This document shows positions 51,871 to 60,790 of a stretch of DNA of 64,000 bases, piece by piece; the first letter of the stretch is position 1; every line of letters begins with the position of its first letter. The DNA comes from Porphyromonas asaccharolytica DSM 20707 (GTDB lineage Bacteria; Bacteroidota; Bacteroidia; Bacteroidales; Porphyromonadaceae): contig NC_015501.1 in the NCBI RefSeq assembly GCF_000212375.1, positions 1,736,001 to 1,800,000 on the forward strand, read 5' to 3'. The position numbers and the translations under genes were made by a program. The notes under the pieces were generated by a model, which worked only from the letters and a program-made list of their open reading frames with translations, ran no database searches and was not told the origin of the DNA.

Positions 51871-53799
51871 CTCTTGCTTGACTTGGCGATAATTGGCTTC
51901 AATAGTCTCACGCAGACTGTCGGAGCCATTTTTGTTTGTGAAGTCCGCTATCATAGGAATAGGCTGGTAAGCTTTCGTTTCAGCAGAGACCTTGGCAACA
52001 TCCACAACGATCTCAGCGTGGAAGATTTTCTGATCGATGCGTTCATCGAAATTGTCAGAGACAGCCCCAACGAACATACCTTGTGTAAGGTTACTAATCT
52101 TACTTGCAGGAATCAAGCTATCCATCTGCGTAGATATAGATGTGGACTTGTCGTTTCGATTGATGGTCATAGACTGCCGTTGTTGAAGCACTTTGCCGAA
52201 ACGCTCGGAAAGCGTCTTGGCAGTCTCACCTACTACTTGTCCAGAGAAAACATTGCCTATGGTGTTCTGTATCACCTTACTCTCCTTATCCCCATAATCA
52301 CGGGTCAGCTGCGAGAAGTCCTGAAAGCCTAGACACACAGCGACCTTGTTACTTCGGGCAGTAGCGATCAGGTTATCTAGACCACGGAAGTAGATGGTTG
52401 GTAGCTCATCTATGATGACGGAGGATTTGAGTTGCTTCTTCTTGTTGATGAGTTTCACGATACGCGAATTGTAGAGTCCAAGCGCTGCGGAGTAGATGTT
52501 TTGGCGGTCGGGATTGTTGCCCACAACAAGGACTTTCGGCTCACGTGGGTTGTTGATGTCTAGCGAGAAGTCATCGCCCGTCATCACCCAATACAATGCT
52601 GGTGAAATCATTCTTGACAAAGGAATCTTCGCTGATGCTATCTGCCCTTGTAGCTGGTCTTGAGCTCCCCCCTCCCAAGCGTCCATAAAAGGCGAAAGGT
52701 AGTTCGCCAGCTCATCGTAAGAGGTGAGTATCGGGAATATCTGGGCATACGGTCTATTCAAGAATTCTATGGCATGTGGAAAGGTGCAATACTTCCCCTC
52801 CTCGTATATCTTCAAAAACCAAATGATAGCTGCAAGCAAGATAATCGGTGACTCCACAAAGAAATCTCCCTGCTTCTGAATCCACGAGCGGTTCAGATTG
52901 AGCATGATGGTGTAGGCACTCTCGTAAGCATCTGATATATCCGTCATAAAGGCTGGATTGATGGGATTACAGCGGTGCGACTTACGAGGGTCATCAAAGT
53001 TTATCACAAAGAACTGTGGTTGTACCTTATAAGCATCCAAATGGGTACGTAAGTGGTTATAGGCAATCTCCGATAGGTCGGGGAACTTGTAGTCGTAGAT
53101 GTACATCGCAAAGCCTTTCTCAATCTGCTGCTTGATGTAGTTATTCACGATGGCGAAAGACTTGCCCGAGCCAGGCGTACCCAAGACCATTGAGGCTCGA
53201 AACGGATTGACCACATTGATCCAGCCATTATTCCATTTCTTCTTGTAGTAAAAGCGTGTCGGCAGATTGACCGAGTACTCGTTCTCCATCAGTTTCGTCT
53301 CCTGCATAAAACTCTCATTCTCCGTATTGAATACATCGTCCATAAGGTTGTTTTTCAGCAGGCGACTCATCCATACGCCAGCCATCAGCAGGCAGATATA
53401 CCCTGCAGAGAGTGTGAATATGTAGAGCGACGCTGCACCAACGACTCCAATCGGAAGTGCCAGCAGCCACCAATTGAGGAAGAAAAGTACAAACCCAATG
53501 GCTAAGACCGTCCAAATCTTAGCCCAAGTAATCTTCTCTTCCTTTACTCCACGAGTTCCTAAGCAAGAAAGGGCAAGGAACAGCACACAAAAGAGCTTCG
53601 TCCAGAGAATCGAGGAGAAGAGTCCTGCTGTACGTTGAAAGTTCATCAGAATCTTATCTAGTACCGAGAGCGTCAATCCCCAGGTGTGGAATGCTTCATA
53701 GCAAAACCAGTAACAGTTAATGAGGAGGAATAGTACAGAGATCCCTCTCATAAAGTCCATAATCTTGCCCAATGCTCTCAAATCATCTTCTTGTGCCAT
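51796..53799 (-). CDS. mobC: MobC/TraG-type coupling protein (VirD4 ATPase)
   Basis: Links the relaxosome to the conjugation channel. 667 residues: four hydrophobic segments in the first 145 residues, then an ATPase domain with Walker A MVLGTPGSGKSFAIVNNYIK near residue 215, IYDYKFPDLSEIAYNHL, and Walker B VIIDELPTIYFRGLDN near 445. This is the form found in CTnDOT-like elements of Bacteroides. The last 90 residues are duplicated at 42273. Its relaxase partner upstream is truncated. Confidence 0.88.
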   Translation of the reverse strand: MAQEDDLRALGKIMDFMRGISVLFLLINCYWFCYEAFHTWGLTLSVLDKILMNFQRTAGLFSSILWTKLFCVLFLALSCLGTRGVKEEKITWAKIWTVLAIGFVLFFLNWWLLALPIGVVGAASLYIFTLSAGYICLLMAGVWMSRLLKNNLMDDVFNTENESFMQETKLMENEYSVNLPTRFYYKKKWNNGWINVVNPFRASMVLGTPGSGKSFAIVNNYIKQQIEKGFAMYIYDYKFPDLSEIAYNHLRTHLDAYKVQPQFFVINFDDPRKSHRCNPINPAFMTDISDAYESAYTIMLNLNRSWIQKQGDFFVESPIILLAAIIWFLKIYEEGKYCTFPHAIEFLNRPYAQIFPILTSYDELANYLSPFMDAWEGGAQDQLQGQIASAKIPLSRMISPALYWVMTGDDFSLDINNPREPKVLVVGNNPDRQNIYSAALGLYNSRIVKLINKKKQLKSSVIIDELPTIYFRGLDNLIATARSNKVAVCLGFQDFSQLTRDYGDKESKVIQNTIGNVFSGQVVGETAKTLSERFGKVLQQRQSMTINRNDKSTSISTQMDSLIPASKISNLTQGMFVGAVSDNFDERIDQKIFHAEIVVDVAKVSAETKAYQPIPMIADFTNKNGSDSLRETIEANYRQVKQEVLSLVDSETARIKADPTLSHLIKE

Positions 53800-53893
53800 A
53801 GTTATCTGTTGTTTAAACGTTGTCTAATCACTATTTCGTCAAAGTCAAATGCGTAGGCTTCGCTGCTTTCCCTTTTCACCGAACTGTATCGTC

Positions 53894-54080
53894 ACGGAGA
53901 AAATGCTAGATACCTACGTGACCATTTTCTATTTTCCACGGAGGGGCAATCTAATTCTTCGGAAGTTTCATTTCATTCTTCCGAAGTTTGATTTCATTCT
54001 TCCGAACTATCACTCTGTCCTTCCGTGGAGATTTCTTCTTTTCTCCGTCTCTATTTCCGATTTCCTCCGTGAAGAGTGCG
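53894..54080. repeat. Repeat family A, copy 4
   Basis: Lies between the relaxase and coupling-protein genes. The core has three tandem units near ATTCTTCCGAAGTTTCATTT (53952-54010). Arms contain CACGGAGAAAAT, CTACGTGACC, TTCCACGGAGG on the left and CTTCCGTGGAGATTTC, TTTCCTCCGTG on the right. CCACGTGG itself is mutated. The gap 53800-54112 has no other feature. Confidence 0.75.
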
Positions 54081-54112
54081 ATGCCCTCCTCTTTATCATA
54101 CCCTGCCTTGAC

Positions 54113-55090
54113 TTACCTCTTCCTTCGTCTGAGATGAACCTTGCTCTGTCTGCGGAGCTTCCGTTGCCAAGCCGCCTCTTTCCAATCATCGTTGCTACTA
54201 CCGAGTGGAAGGTCACCGACAATGTCATCTACCAGCTCATCGACAAGGTTGTCTCCCTCGTCCGCACCTGACTGTAGCGGTGGAACAGTTGGAACTTCTT
54301 CTTTCAATTGAGAGGAAGAAATGCCATACAATGTTTCATCCATAAATGGATTGTAGGTCGGGTTGGTGAGGTAGGCATTAAATGTATTGGCCGAGTACCC
54401 CTTGCCTAGTCGGGAGCCATTGAGTGCAATGCCATTCGCATTGTCTATGAAGGTAATACCATAGATACGCCCGCTCTCATTCTTTCGGATAACCGTTCGC
54501 AAGCCTTGTTCTTCCAATCGATGTCGCAGTGCTTCTTCTGTCTGGGGAGAAGTACGCATTACTTGTAAGACTTTCTCCCTTACGGCTGGTATCAGTGGCT
54601 TGATAGCTTGCTTAGATTGTTGCGTCCTATTCTGCACGGCTGTATAGCCCACACCACGACCGATATCCGAGGCATGGATAGGTGTACTTACCTTATCGCC
54701 TTTATCATCAGTCGGTACATAGACCAGTCCATCGTACTTCTTCCCTCGAAACTCTGTTTTGACCTCTTCCACGGCAAGATTATATTGAGCGAGAATGGCA
54801 TTGAGTTCTCCCAGCGAACAGAAGCGGTAATGCTTCAGAACAGAACGAGCTATAGATGCTACCTGCTGCTTGATAGTTCCTTTACCAATATCCACCTTGG
54901 GCGTTTCTGTTACGGTTTTCTCGCTAACCTTTGAACTTGGAATGAGGTTGTGTTTTCGCTCCAAGTCATCGGTAATCTTCTTACTTCTCCTGCCCTCGAA
55001 CTTGTCATTGATCTTTCGACCATCACCATCTACCCTTAGCGATACGATGTGTATATGCTCACGAGAGATACCTTCCGTCTCTATTACACT
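54113..55090 (-). pseudogene. Relaxase (MobB-like) lacking its N-terminal half
   Basis: The frame is open from 55090 and reads VIETEGISREHIHIVSLRVD, with the His triad (HIHIV) of MOB-family relaxases, then NDKFEGRRSKKITDDLERKH and a C-terminal region of about 280 residues. The upstream nicking Tyr domain is missing; at about 55085-55093 the sequence changes to an unrelated coding fragment on the other strand. No ATG serves the frame (TTG at 54964 would give 283 residues). Not expected to nick DNA. Confidence 0.8.
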
Positions 55091-55207
55091 TCACTCTCTA
55101 CCGACCGCCAAACGATTGACATCTACGTGGAGGATAACTTCGGACAGCTTCAGCAACGGACTTTCAACTTCAACAATGAAGATACAAGCAAGCGTTCAAG
55201 TAACTAA
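55086..55207 (+). pseudogene. C-terminal fragment of an unknown protein
   Basis: Plus-strand frame YYTSLSTDRQTIDIYVEDNF, GQLQQRTFNFNNEDTSKRSSN, stop at 55205-55207. The frame has the make-up of a real protein end, and it begins where the relaxase likeness stops. It is the partner of the recombination that cut the relaxase. Family not recognised. Confidence 0.4.
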
Positions 55208-55316
55208 GAGAGCAAAAGTAATAGCACATTGTTTAGTTTTGATCAGTCATAACAGCCTGTAATACATCGACATAAAAAACACAACTTCAAAATGAACGTC
55301 ATTCAACTGTTTTGCC

Positions 55317-55324
55317 TATCTTTG
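55317..55324 (+). promoter_or_regulatory. -7 box of the cupin / DUF438 operon
   Basis: TATCTTTG, perfect TANNTTTG, 41 bases before the cupin ATG. Upstream at 55293-55305, TGAACGTCATTCA is a short imperfect palindrome (TGAA/TTCA) that could be an operator, but arms of four bases carry little weight. Confidence 0.5.
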
Positions 55325-55364
55325 TAGATGACAAATATTAATCATAACCAAATAAAGAAGAATC

Positions 55365-55667
55365 ATGAAACAGATAATCAATTCCATTGGGAAGAAAATC
55401 AATACTCTAGGTAAGGTGATTGACAACAAGGAACTCATGCTTGTACACCTGCAACTGAAAAGCGGAGAACAAGTTCCCTCACACGACCATAAAGGACAGG
55501 AAGTATACTTCACCATAGTGAAAGGAACTGTAGAGGTTACTCTTGACGATACCGAGGTACATCGTATCAGCACAGGTACCGTTCTACATTTCCCCAGCGA
55601 AGCTCATGTAGGCGTAAATGCCATAGAAGAGAGTGATTTTTTCGTTTATCTCATCAACAGACAATGA
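55365..55667 (+). CDS. Small cupin-domain protein
   Basis: 100 residues of a single cupin barrel: SGEQVPSHDHKGQEVYFTIV with the first metal motif (H, H, E), and HRISTGTVLHFPSEAHVGVN with the second. A metal-binding or small-molecule sensor role is likely, substrate unknown. The stop is four bases before the start of the DUF438 gene, so the two are co-translated. Confidence 0.82.
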   Translation: MKQIINSIGKKINTLGKVIDNKELMLVHLQLKSGEQVPSHDHKGQEVYFTIVKGTVEVTLDDTEVHRISTGTVLHFPSEAHVGVNAIEESDFFVYLINRQ

Positions 55668-55671
55668 CGTT

Positions 55672-57225
55672 ATGGATATGAAAAACCATTTGCCGCACGT
55701 AGATCTTGAAAAACTCGGCAAAATACTCGAGATTAAAGAGGCATACCAACGAGGAGATATTTCATTGGAAGAGGGTAGAACCCGAATAAGAGAGCAAGTT
55801 GGGAAAATCTACCCTTATGAAATTGCATTGGCAGAACAGGAACTCAAAACCATTGAAGAGGATGAGTGTCATAAGGAGGATATTCAAAAAATGATTGAGC
55901 TGTTTGATGAAGTGATGGACACCAGTCGCCCAAATCTTCCTCTCAACCACCCTATCATGTGCTACTACAGAGAGAACGATGAAATGCGTCGCCTTATGCT
56001 CTCTATAGAAGATCTTGTACAATATCCGATTATCAAGAACCAGTGGCTTGAATTGTACGACCAAATAGCGGCTTTTCGTACTCACCTTTCACGTAAGCAG
56101 AATCAGCTCTACCCCATACTCGAACAGAAAGGATTTGACCGCCCAACGACTACGATGTGGCTGCTTGATGACTTTGTGCGAGACGAAATACGTGATGCTA
56201 AAAAACTTATTGAAGAAGATAAGGAAGAAGAGTTTTTGGCGATGCAGTTTACTATTGTGGCAGATGTGCGGGACCTTTTACAGAAAGAAGAATCTGTACT
56301 CTATCCAACTGCTTTGGCAATGATAACTCCAGAAGAATTCGAACAGATGCGTTCGGGAGATTACGAAATTGGCTTTGCATGGATTGATGTAGAGGAATTC
56401 CAAAATACCGACAAAACAGAACCCCAGCCCACAACAGTCCCTGACGGATTCGCCTCAGAACTATCTGCGCTTCTTAGTAAATATGGTCTGGGAGGAGACG
56501 ATACACGCCGAGTTTTTGACGTTACAACAGGCAAACTCTCGCTCGAACAAATCAACCTCATTTACAAGCATCTTCCTGTAGATATATCTTATGTAGATGA
56601 AAACGAACTCGTTCGCTTCTATTCAGATACCAACCACCGCATCTTTCCACGTAGCAAAAATGTTATCGGACGTGATGTGAAGAACTGCCATCCGCGCACC
56701 AGTGTCCACCTCGTTGAGGAAATCATTGCCAAATTCCGCTCAGGTGAGCAGGACAGTGTGGATTTTTGGATTAACAAACCCGGCGTGTTCATCTATATTT
56801 ATTATGTTGCTGTGCGTGATTCAGAAGGACGATTCAGGGGAGTACTCGAAATGATGCAAGATTGTAGCCGTATTCGTGAGCTTCAAGGTTCACGTACGTT
56901 GCTGACGTGGTCAAATGACATACAAGGAGTAAAATCAATGGTGGCGCAAAAGGCTACTCCAGACGATACGCCTGCTACAAGAGAAGGCTCGATAGTAGAA
57001 CTCTCTGCCAATACTCGCTTACAGGATCTGTTCAAAGTTTACCCAAAGCTACGGCAAGATTTGCCAAGCATGAATTCTGCTTTTAGAATGCTCAATTCGC
57101 CTCTCGCACGCATTATCGTTCCTAAAGCAACCATCGCTATGATGAGCGAGCGCAGTGGCATTTCTCTTGATGACATACTTTCTATGTTAAAAGAACTCAT
57201 CGCTAAGTATAAGCGAGAGGAATAA
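55672..57225 (+). CDS. DUF438 / PAS / DUF1858 putative haem or redox sensor
   Basis: 517 residues from the ATG at 55672. Residues 10-80 are DUF438 (LGKILEIKEAYQRGDISLEE). Residues 90-215 are a hemerythrin-like helical bundle (HPIMCYYRENDEMRRLM, HLSRKQNQLYPILEQKG, EESVLYPTALAMITPEEF), with Gln in RKQ where most relatives have Glu. Residues 290-420 are a PAS domain (DISYVDENELVRFYSDTNHR, NVIGRDVKNCHP). The end is DUF1858 (LFKVYPKLRQDLPSMNSAF). Such COG2461 proteins are thought to sense NO, oxygen or redox state; there is no output domain. Confidence 0.85.
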   Translation: MDMKNHLPHVDLEKLGKILEIKEAYQRGDISLEEGRTRIREQVGKIYPYEIALAEQELKTIEEDECHKEDIQKMIELFDEVMDTSRPNLPLNHPIMCYYRENDEMRRLMLSIEDLVQYPIIKNQWLELYDQIAAFRTHLSRKQNQLYPILEQKGFDRPTTTMWLLDDFVRDEIRDAKKLIEEDKEEEFLAMQFTIVADVRDLLQKEESVLYPTALAMITPEEFEQMRSGDYEIGFAWIDVEEFQNTDKTEPQPTTVPDGFASELSALLSKYGLGGDDTRRVFDVTTGKLSLEQINLIYKHLPVDISYVDENELVRFYSDTNHRIFPRSKNVIGRDVKNCHPRTSVHLVEEIIAKFRSGEQDSVDFWINKPGVFIYIYYVAVRDSEGRFRGVLEMMQDCSRIRELQGSRTLLTWSNDIQGVKSMVAQKATPDDTPATREGSIVELSANTRLQDLFKVYPKLRQDLPSMNSAFRMLNSPLARIIVPKATIAMMSERSGISLDDILSMLKELIAKYKREE

Positions 57226-57280
57226 ATTCCTTATCCTAAAATAACAGAGAACTAGAGGGTGCATAATGCCCCCATTTTTC

Positions 57281-57345
57281 AGTATGACGGGCATATCATA
57301 CCGAAAGTAGGTTGGAAAACTTTCGTTTCCCAACCTACTTGATTT
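57281..57345. repeat. Repeat family B, copy 1
   Basis: Two hairpins in a row: GTATGAC-N6-ATCATAC (57282-57301, slightly worn) and AAGTAGGTTGGAAAAC-TTTC-GTTTCCCAACCTACTT (57305-57340, one mismatch in 16). It lies between the convergent DUF438 and PcfK-like genes and could act as a two-way terminator. Other copies lie at 60651, 62353 and 62721. Confidence 0.8.
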
Positions 57346-57642
57346 TCAGAGCCATCTCAGCTCTCTGTTAAAAGTAATAAGGTTTTTCATCTGGAGTTCT
57401 TTGATTCTTTCTTTGTCCTCCTCTACATCATCTTCATCATAGTAGTGAACTGCCATTGAGTATATCTCCTCATCGGCAAAGCCATTACAAGCACTTCTTT
57501 GCACCTCACTCAAGATGTAGAGAATGCACTCCTCTATGTTCTTATGGGGCTTCTGTAGATTGGGCGCAAACAAAGGGTCTGTCATCACACGTCCATTAGG
57601 GTATTCAGCTATCGTTCGGATAAATTGTTCTGTTCTTTTCAT
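57346..57642 (-). CDS. PcfK-like conjugative-element protein
   Basis: 98 residues from the ATG at 57640-57642 (the frame is open seven codons further). The core EECILYILSEVQRSACNGFA followed by DEEIYSMAVHYYDEDDVEE is the PcfK-like signature. The protein is shorter than the usual family members and lacks its common partner PcfJ, so it is an orphan or remnant. Role unknown. Confidence 0.72.
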   Translation of the reverse strand: MKRTEQFIRTIAEYPNGRVMTDPLFAPNLQKPHKNIEECILYILSEVQRSACNGFADEEIYSMAVHYYDEDDVEEDKERIKELQMKNLITFNRELRWL

Positions 57643-57847
57643 TTTCCTTATCGGACTCCTCAAAAGTCCCGTCTAAAAAAGTCTCAGAAAACTGTAGTCT
57701 CATGCAGCGGAGACTCGATTAGGACGCACTAAAAAGGCAGGCAACGCCACGCACCCCGAGAGATCTACCTAGATCATGCCAACAGAGCCCACCAAAAACG
57801 GGGAAAAACAACAACTGTCAGGTATTTTCCACCCAACGGGATTGTTT

Positions 57848-57855
57848 TACCTTTG
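57848..57855 (+). promoter_or_regulatory. -7 box of the haem-uptake genes
   Basis: TACCTTTG, perfect TANNTTTG, 33 bases before the ATG at 57888. Iron control would be expected but no Fur box is evident. 57664-57840 contains nothing else I can name. Confidence 0.5.
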
Positions 57856-57887
57856 TGCATTGATCGGAAACACGAGAGATACAACAC

Positions 57888-59930
57888 ATGAAAGCTTACC
57901 ACTTTGCTCTTATTCTTCTCATTCTTGCTCCCCTAAGAGGATTTGGGCAAGACAGCTTGATGATGTATCACGAGCTAGACGAAGTGGTTGTCACGGCCAC
58001 CCGGACCCCAAAGAAAATATCGGACTCTCCAGTACTCACGCAAGTCATCTCACGCAAACAAATCGAGAGACAAGGCTGGATGGACATCAAGTCCCTCCTA
58101 CAAGACGAGATACCTGGTCTCTCATTTAGCGAAGTGGGATTTGGCACAAGCATCAACCTACAAGGGCTTGGAGCCAAGCACATATTATTCTTGATCGACG
58201 GGGAGCGGATCGCTGGCGAGTCGGGCAACAACATCGACTACACCCGATTGACCCTCAACAATATTGAACGCATCGAGATCGTACAAGGTGCTGGATCGGC
58301 ACTCTACGGCTCACAAGCGATGGGCGGTGTGATCAACATCATCACACGCAAGCCAACCGACCGACTAAGTCTGGGTGTGGACCTGAGATGGGGGACGAGG
58401 TTTCAAAAAAACTACTCCCACATAGAGCCTGATGACAAATACCGGTACTACAAGACAAGGACCGACATGCCAAATGCCGACGGCGCACTGACCATCGGGT
58501 ACAAAAAGAAAAGCTGGAGCACCCAGACCGTACTCTCAATGCAAACCAAAGATGCCTACAACATCTACGACAAAGCCGGTAGCACCATATACTACCCCGA
58601 GCTCAACAAAACGGTCACCAAGGAGAAAAGCTCCACACCTACCAACATTTCTGGGTTCACCACAATGACTGCCAAGCAGACCTTGTCGTGGACCCCCATC
58701 AAGGCACTGACCCTGACTGCACAAGGCAACTACTACTCCAAGCGCGTACATGATCTCTACCTGGACAACAAGCACGAGTACAACCGAGACCTCTCCGGAC
58801 TCTTTTCTGCAAAATACACCCTACCCAACGGTGGTACTTGGGAAGCAAATATCCACGGAGACAGATATCGCAGATACACCGTATTCGAGCAAAAAAAGAT
58901 GCAAAAACAGCTCGTCTACACGCACACAGTCCTCCAGCCCAATATTTCGTACAGATGGACCATAGGCAATGACCATGAACTGATCACCGGAGCTGAATAC
59001 CTACGGGAAGTACTCTATGCGGATAAGTTTAGCAAAGATGGACTGACGGCCCGAGCACAGGGGGCCTACGCTCTATTTGTCCAAGATGACTGGAAAATAC
59101 CGGGGACCTCGCTGAGCATGATCAGCGGGCTAAGGGTAGACTATAACAAGGGGTACGGCATCAACCTCTCCCCAAAATTGGCTCTACTTTACAAGGTGTC
59201 ACCCTTTACCATCCGGCTGAACTATGGTCGCGGCTACCGATCCCCAAGTATCAAAGAACTCTACATGGACTGGGACCACCTCGGTATGTTTTGGATCTAC
59301 GGCAACAAACAGCTCAAGCCGGAGTCCAACCACTACCTCTCTCTGACGACAGAGTACACACATCCCCAACTGTATGTGATGCTCTCGGGATACTACAACT
59401 TCTTCACCAACAAGATCGAGGGTATCTGGTCCGAAGACCAAAAAGAGCTCCACTACCGCAACATCTCGAAGTCCACACTCGCAGGTGTTCAAATCCAGAT
59501 GCGCATCAGGCCATTCATCAGCCTGCCCCTACAGATCCACCTGGCATCGCACTACCTGCACCCTTTCTTTCACGACGGAGTGAGACTCACTTCCCAGGCA
59601 CCGATCTCTGGGACTGGGCGAATCGAGTACCTACAGGACTGGGGTAACCACCGACTGGCATTCAATATCAGTGCATCAGTAATGGGAAAGAAAAGCCTAT
59701 CTGGACTGACAACCATCGAGGACGAAGGCATCCCAAAAGAGACTCCATACCGAATAACCATACCGGGCTACACCCTAGTACGGTCGACCATCGCCTACAC
59801 CCACCCAAAGTGGGGCACACTCACCATAGGGGTAGACAACATACTCAACTACCAAGCAGACGTCGTCTCCTTCAACTCCTATGCCGGCCCTGGTCGAAAC
59901 TTATTCATGTCCTACCACTTCAACCTATAA
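57888..59930 (+). CDS. hmuR: HmuR-type TonB-dependent haem receptor
   Basis: Outer-membrane receptor for haem or haemoproteins. 680 residues with a signal peptide (ALILLILAPLRGFGQ), a TonB-box-like LDEVVVTATRTPKK, a plug domain (LQGLGAKHILFLIDGERIAG, GAGSALYGSQAMGGVINII), and a barrel ending FMSYHFNL. The haem-receptor motifs are present in altered form: GYRSPSIKELY for FRAP and GNKQLKPES for NPNL. Paired with a HmuY-like gene 30 bases on, as in P. gingivalis. Gene symbol by likeness and context. Confidence 0.8.
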   Translation: MKAYHFALILLILAPLRGFGQDSLMMYHELDEVVVTATRTPKKISDSPVLTQVISRKQIERQGWMDIKSLLQDEIPGLSFSEVGFGTSINLQGLGAKHILFLIDGERIAGESGNNIDYTRLTLNNIERIEIVQGAGSALYGSQAMGGVINIITRKPTDRLSLGVDLRWGTRFQKNYSHIEPDDKYRYYKTRTDMPNADGALTIGYKKKSWSTQTVLSMQTKDAYNIYDKAGSTIYYPELNKTVTKEKSSTPTNISGFTTMTAKQTLSWTPIKALTLTAQGNYYSKRVHDLYLDNKHEYNRDLSGLFSAKYTLPNGGTWEANIHGDRYRRYTVFEQKKMQKQLVYTHTVLQPNISYRWTIGNDHELITGAEYLREVLYADKFSKDGLTARAQGAYALFVQDDWKIPGTSLSMISGLRVDYNKGYGINLSPKLALLYKVSPFTIRLNYGRGYRSPSIKELYMDWDHLGMFWIYGNKQLKPESNHYLSLTTEYTHPQLYVMLSGYYNFFTNKIEGIWSEDQKELHYRNISKSTLAGVQIQMRIRPFISLPLQIHLASHYLHPFFHDGVRLTSQAPISGTGRIEYLQDWGNHRLAFNISASVMGKKSLSGLTTIEDEGIPKETPYRITIPGYTLVRSTIAYTHPKWGTLTIGVDNILNYQADVVSFNSYAGPGRNLFMSYHFNL

Positions 59931-59960
59931 AAACAACTGTCACTATTACCTATTAAAGAG

Positions 59961-60587
59961 ATGAACAAAACAAAATGCATTCTCGCACTGATCAGTGCTC
60001 TGGTGCTGTCATTGGCCATCGTCTCCTGCGGAAACAACAAGCCAAACGCACCATCCTCAAAAAACAAAAAGACCTACACGCAGAGCCGACGTTGCAAAGG
60101 AGAGCTCGGGAAAGACTGGATCTACTTCAGCTTCGCCACTGGCAAAGAGGTGCCCGGAATTGACGAAACCAACTTCAAGGAACGTACCGACTGGGACATT
60201 GCGATCCACTCATTTTACTTCCGAGCCAACTGCGGCACATCCGGCAAAGGCAAAGGAGGGGCTCTCATGACCAATCAGACAAAACTATCCGCAGTGAAAG
60301 AAGCCCCCACCAAAGGCTACATCGTGGACGAAGCAATCACCATATGGGGCTGGAAAGGCGAACTGATCAAAGCCGAAGTATCCGGCAACCCCGAGCTCAA
60401 CAAAATGATCGAATTCAGTGGTCCACCCCCAAAATACACTCCCTCGGACAATGTATTCATCATCCGAACAGCCGACGGGAAATACGCCAAAGTCAAGATG
60501 ATTAGCTACATAGACGACAGTGGCAAGAGCGGTATCGTCTCCTTTGACTACGTCTACCAACCCGACGGCTCCACCAAGCTAGACTAG
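59961..60587 (+). CDS. hmuY: HmuY-family haem-binding lipoprotein
   Basis: 208 residues, lipobox LSLAIVSCGN (Cys near 23). The body has the HmuY pattern: WIYFSFATGKEVPG, WDIAIHSFYFRANCGTSGKG, and at the end YVKMISY-type strands and FDYVYQPDG. HmuY proteins bind haem on the cell surface and pass it to HmuR. The two axial ligands of P. gingivalis HmuY are His; the equivalents here cannot be assigned by eye and are probably not both His, so ligands may be Met or others. Confidence 0.8.
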   Translation: MNKTKCILALISALVLSLAIVSCGNNKPNAPSSKNKKTYTQSRRCKGELGKDWIYFSFATGKEVPGIDETNFKERTDWDIAIHSFYFRANCGTSGKGKGGALMTNQTKLSAVKEAPTKGYIVDEAITIWGWKGELIKAEVSGNPELNKMIEFSGPPPKYTPSDNVFIIRTADGKYAKVKMISYIDDSGKSGIVSFDYVYQPDGSTKLD

Positions 60588-60616
60588 GAGATCCGGACGA
60601 AATAGGACAGACAGCA

Positions 60617-60650
60617 TCTCAGGTGCGACATCGCACCTGAGATACTTTTT
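60617..60650 (+). terminator. Rho-independent terminator after hmuY
   Basis: TCTCAGGTGCGA-CA-TCGCACCTGAGA, perfect 12-base stem, followed by TACTTTTT. Confidence 0.88.
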
Positions 60651-60775
60651 GTATGACGAGCATATTTTGAAAACAAATTAAACCGCCGTATGCCGAACGG
60701 CACGTACGGATGGTGTGGGAGGGAAGAAAACGAAAGTAGGACAGAAAATTTTCGTTTCCCGACCTACTCGATTGT
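60651..60775. repeat. Repeat family B, copy 2 (split)
   Basis: GTATGACGAGCATAT at 60651 is the first half of the first hairpin. After about 65 unrelated bases, CGAAAGTAGGACAGAAAAT and TTCGTTTCCCGACCTACTCG (60731-60772) form the second hairpin, ending 15 bases before the PepSY gene. The leader of that gene is thus repeat sequence. Confidence 0.7.
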
Positions 60776-60790
60776 AAGACAAGAACCTAA

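Noticed and set aside
54870-55262. Open frame of 130 codons on the plus strand
   Set aside because: Antisense to the relaxase; another plus-strand frame (55086-55207) looks more protein-like.
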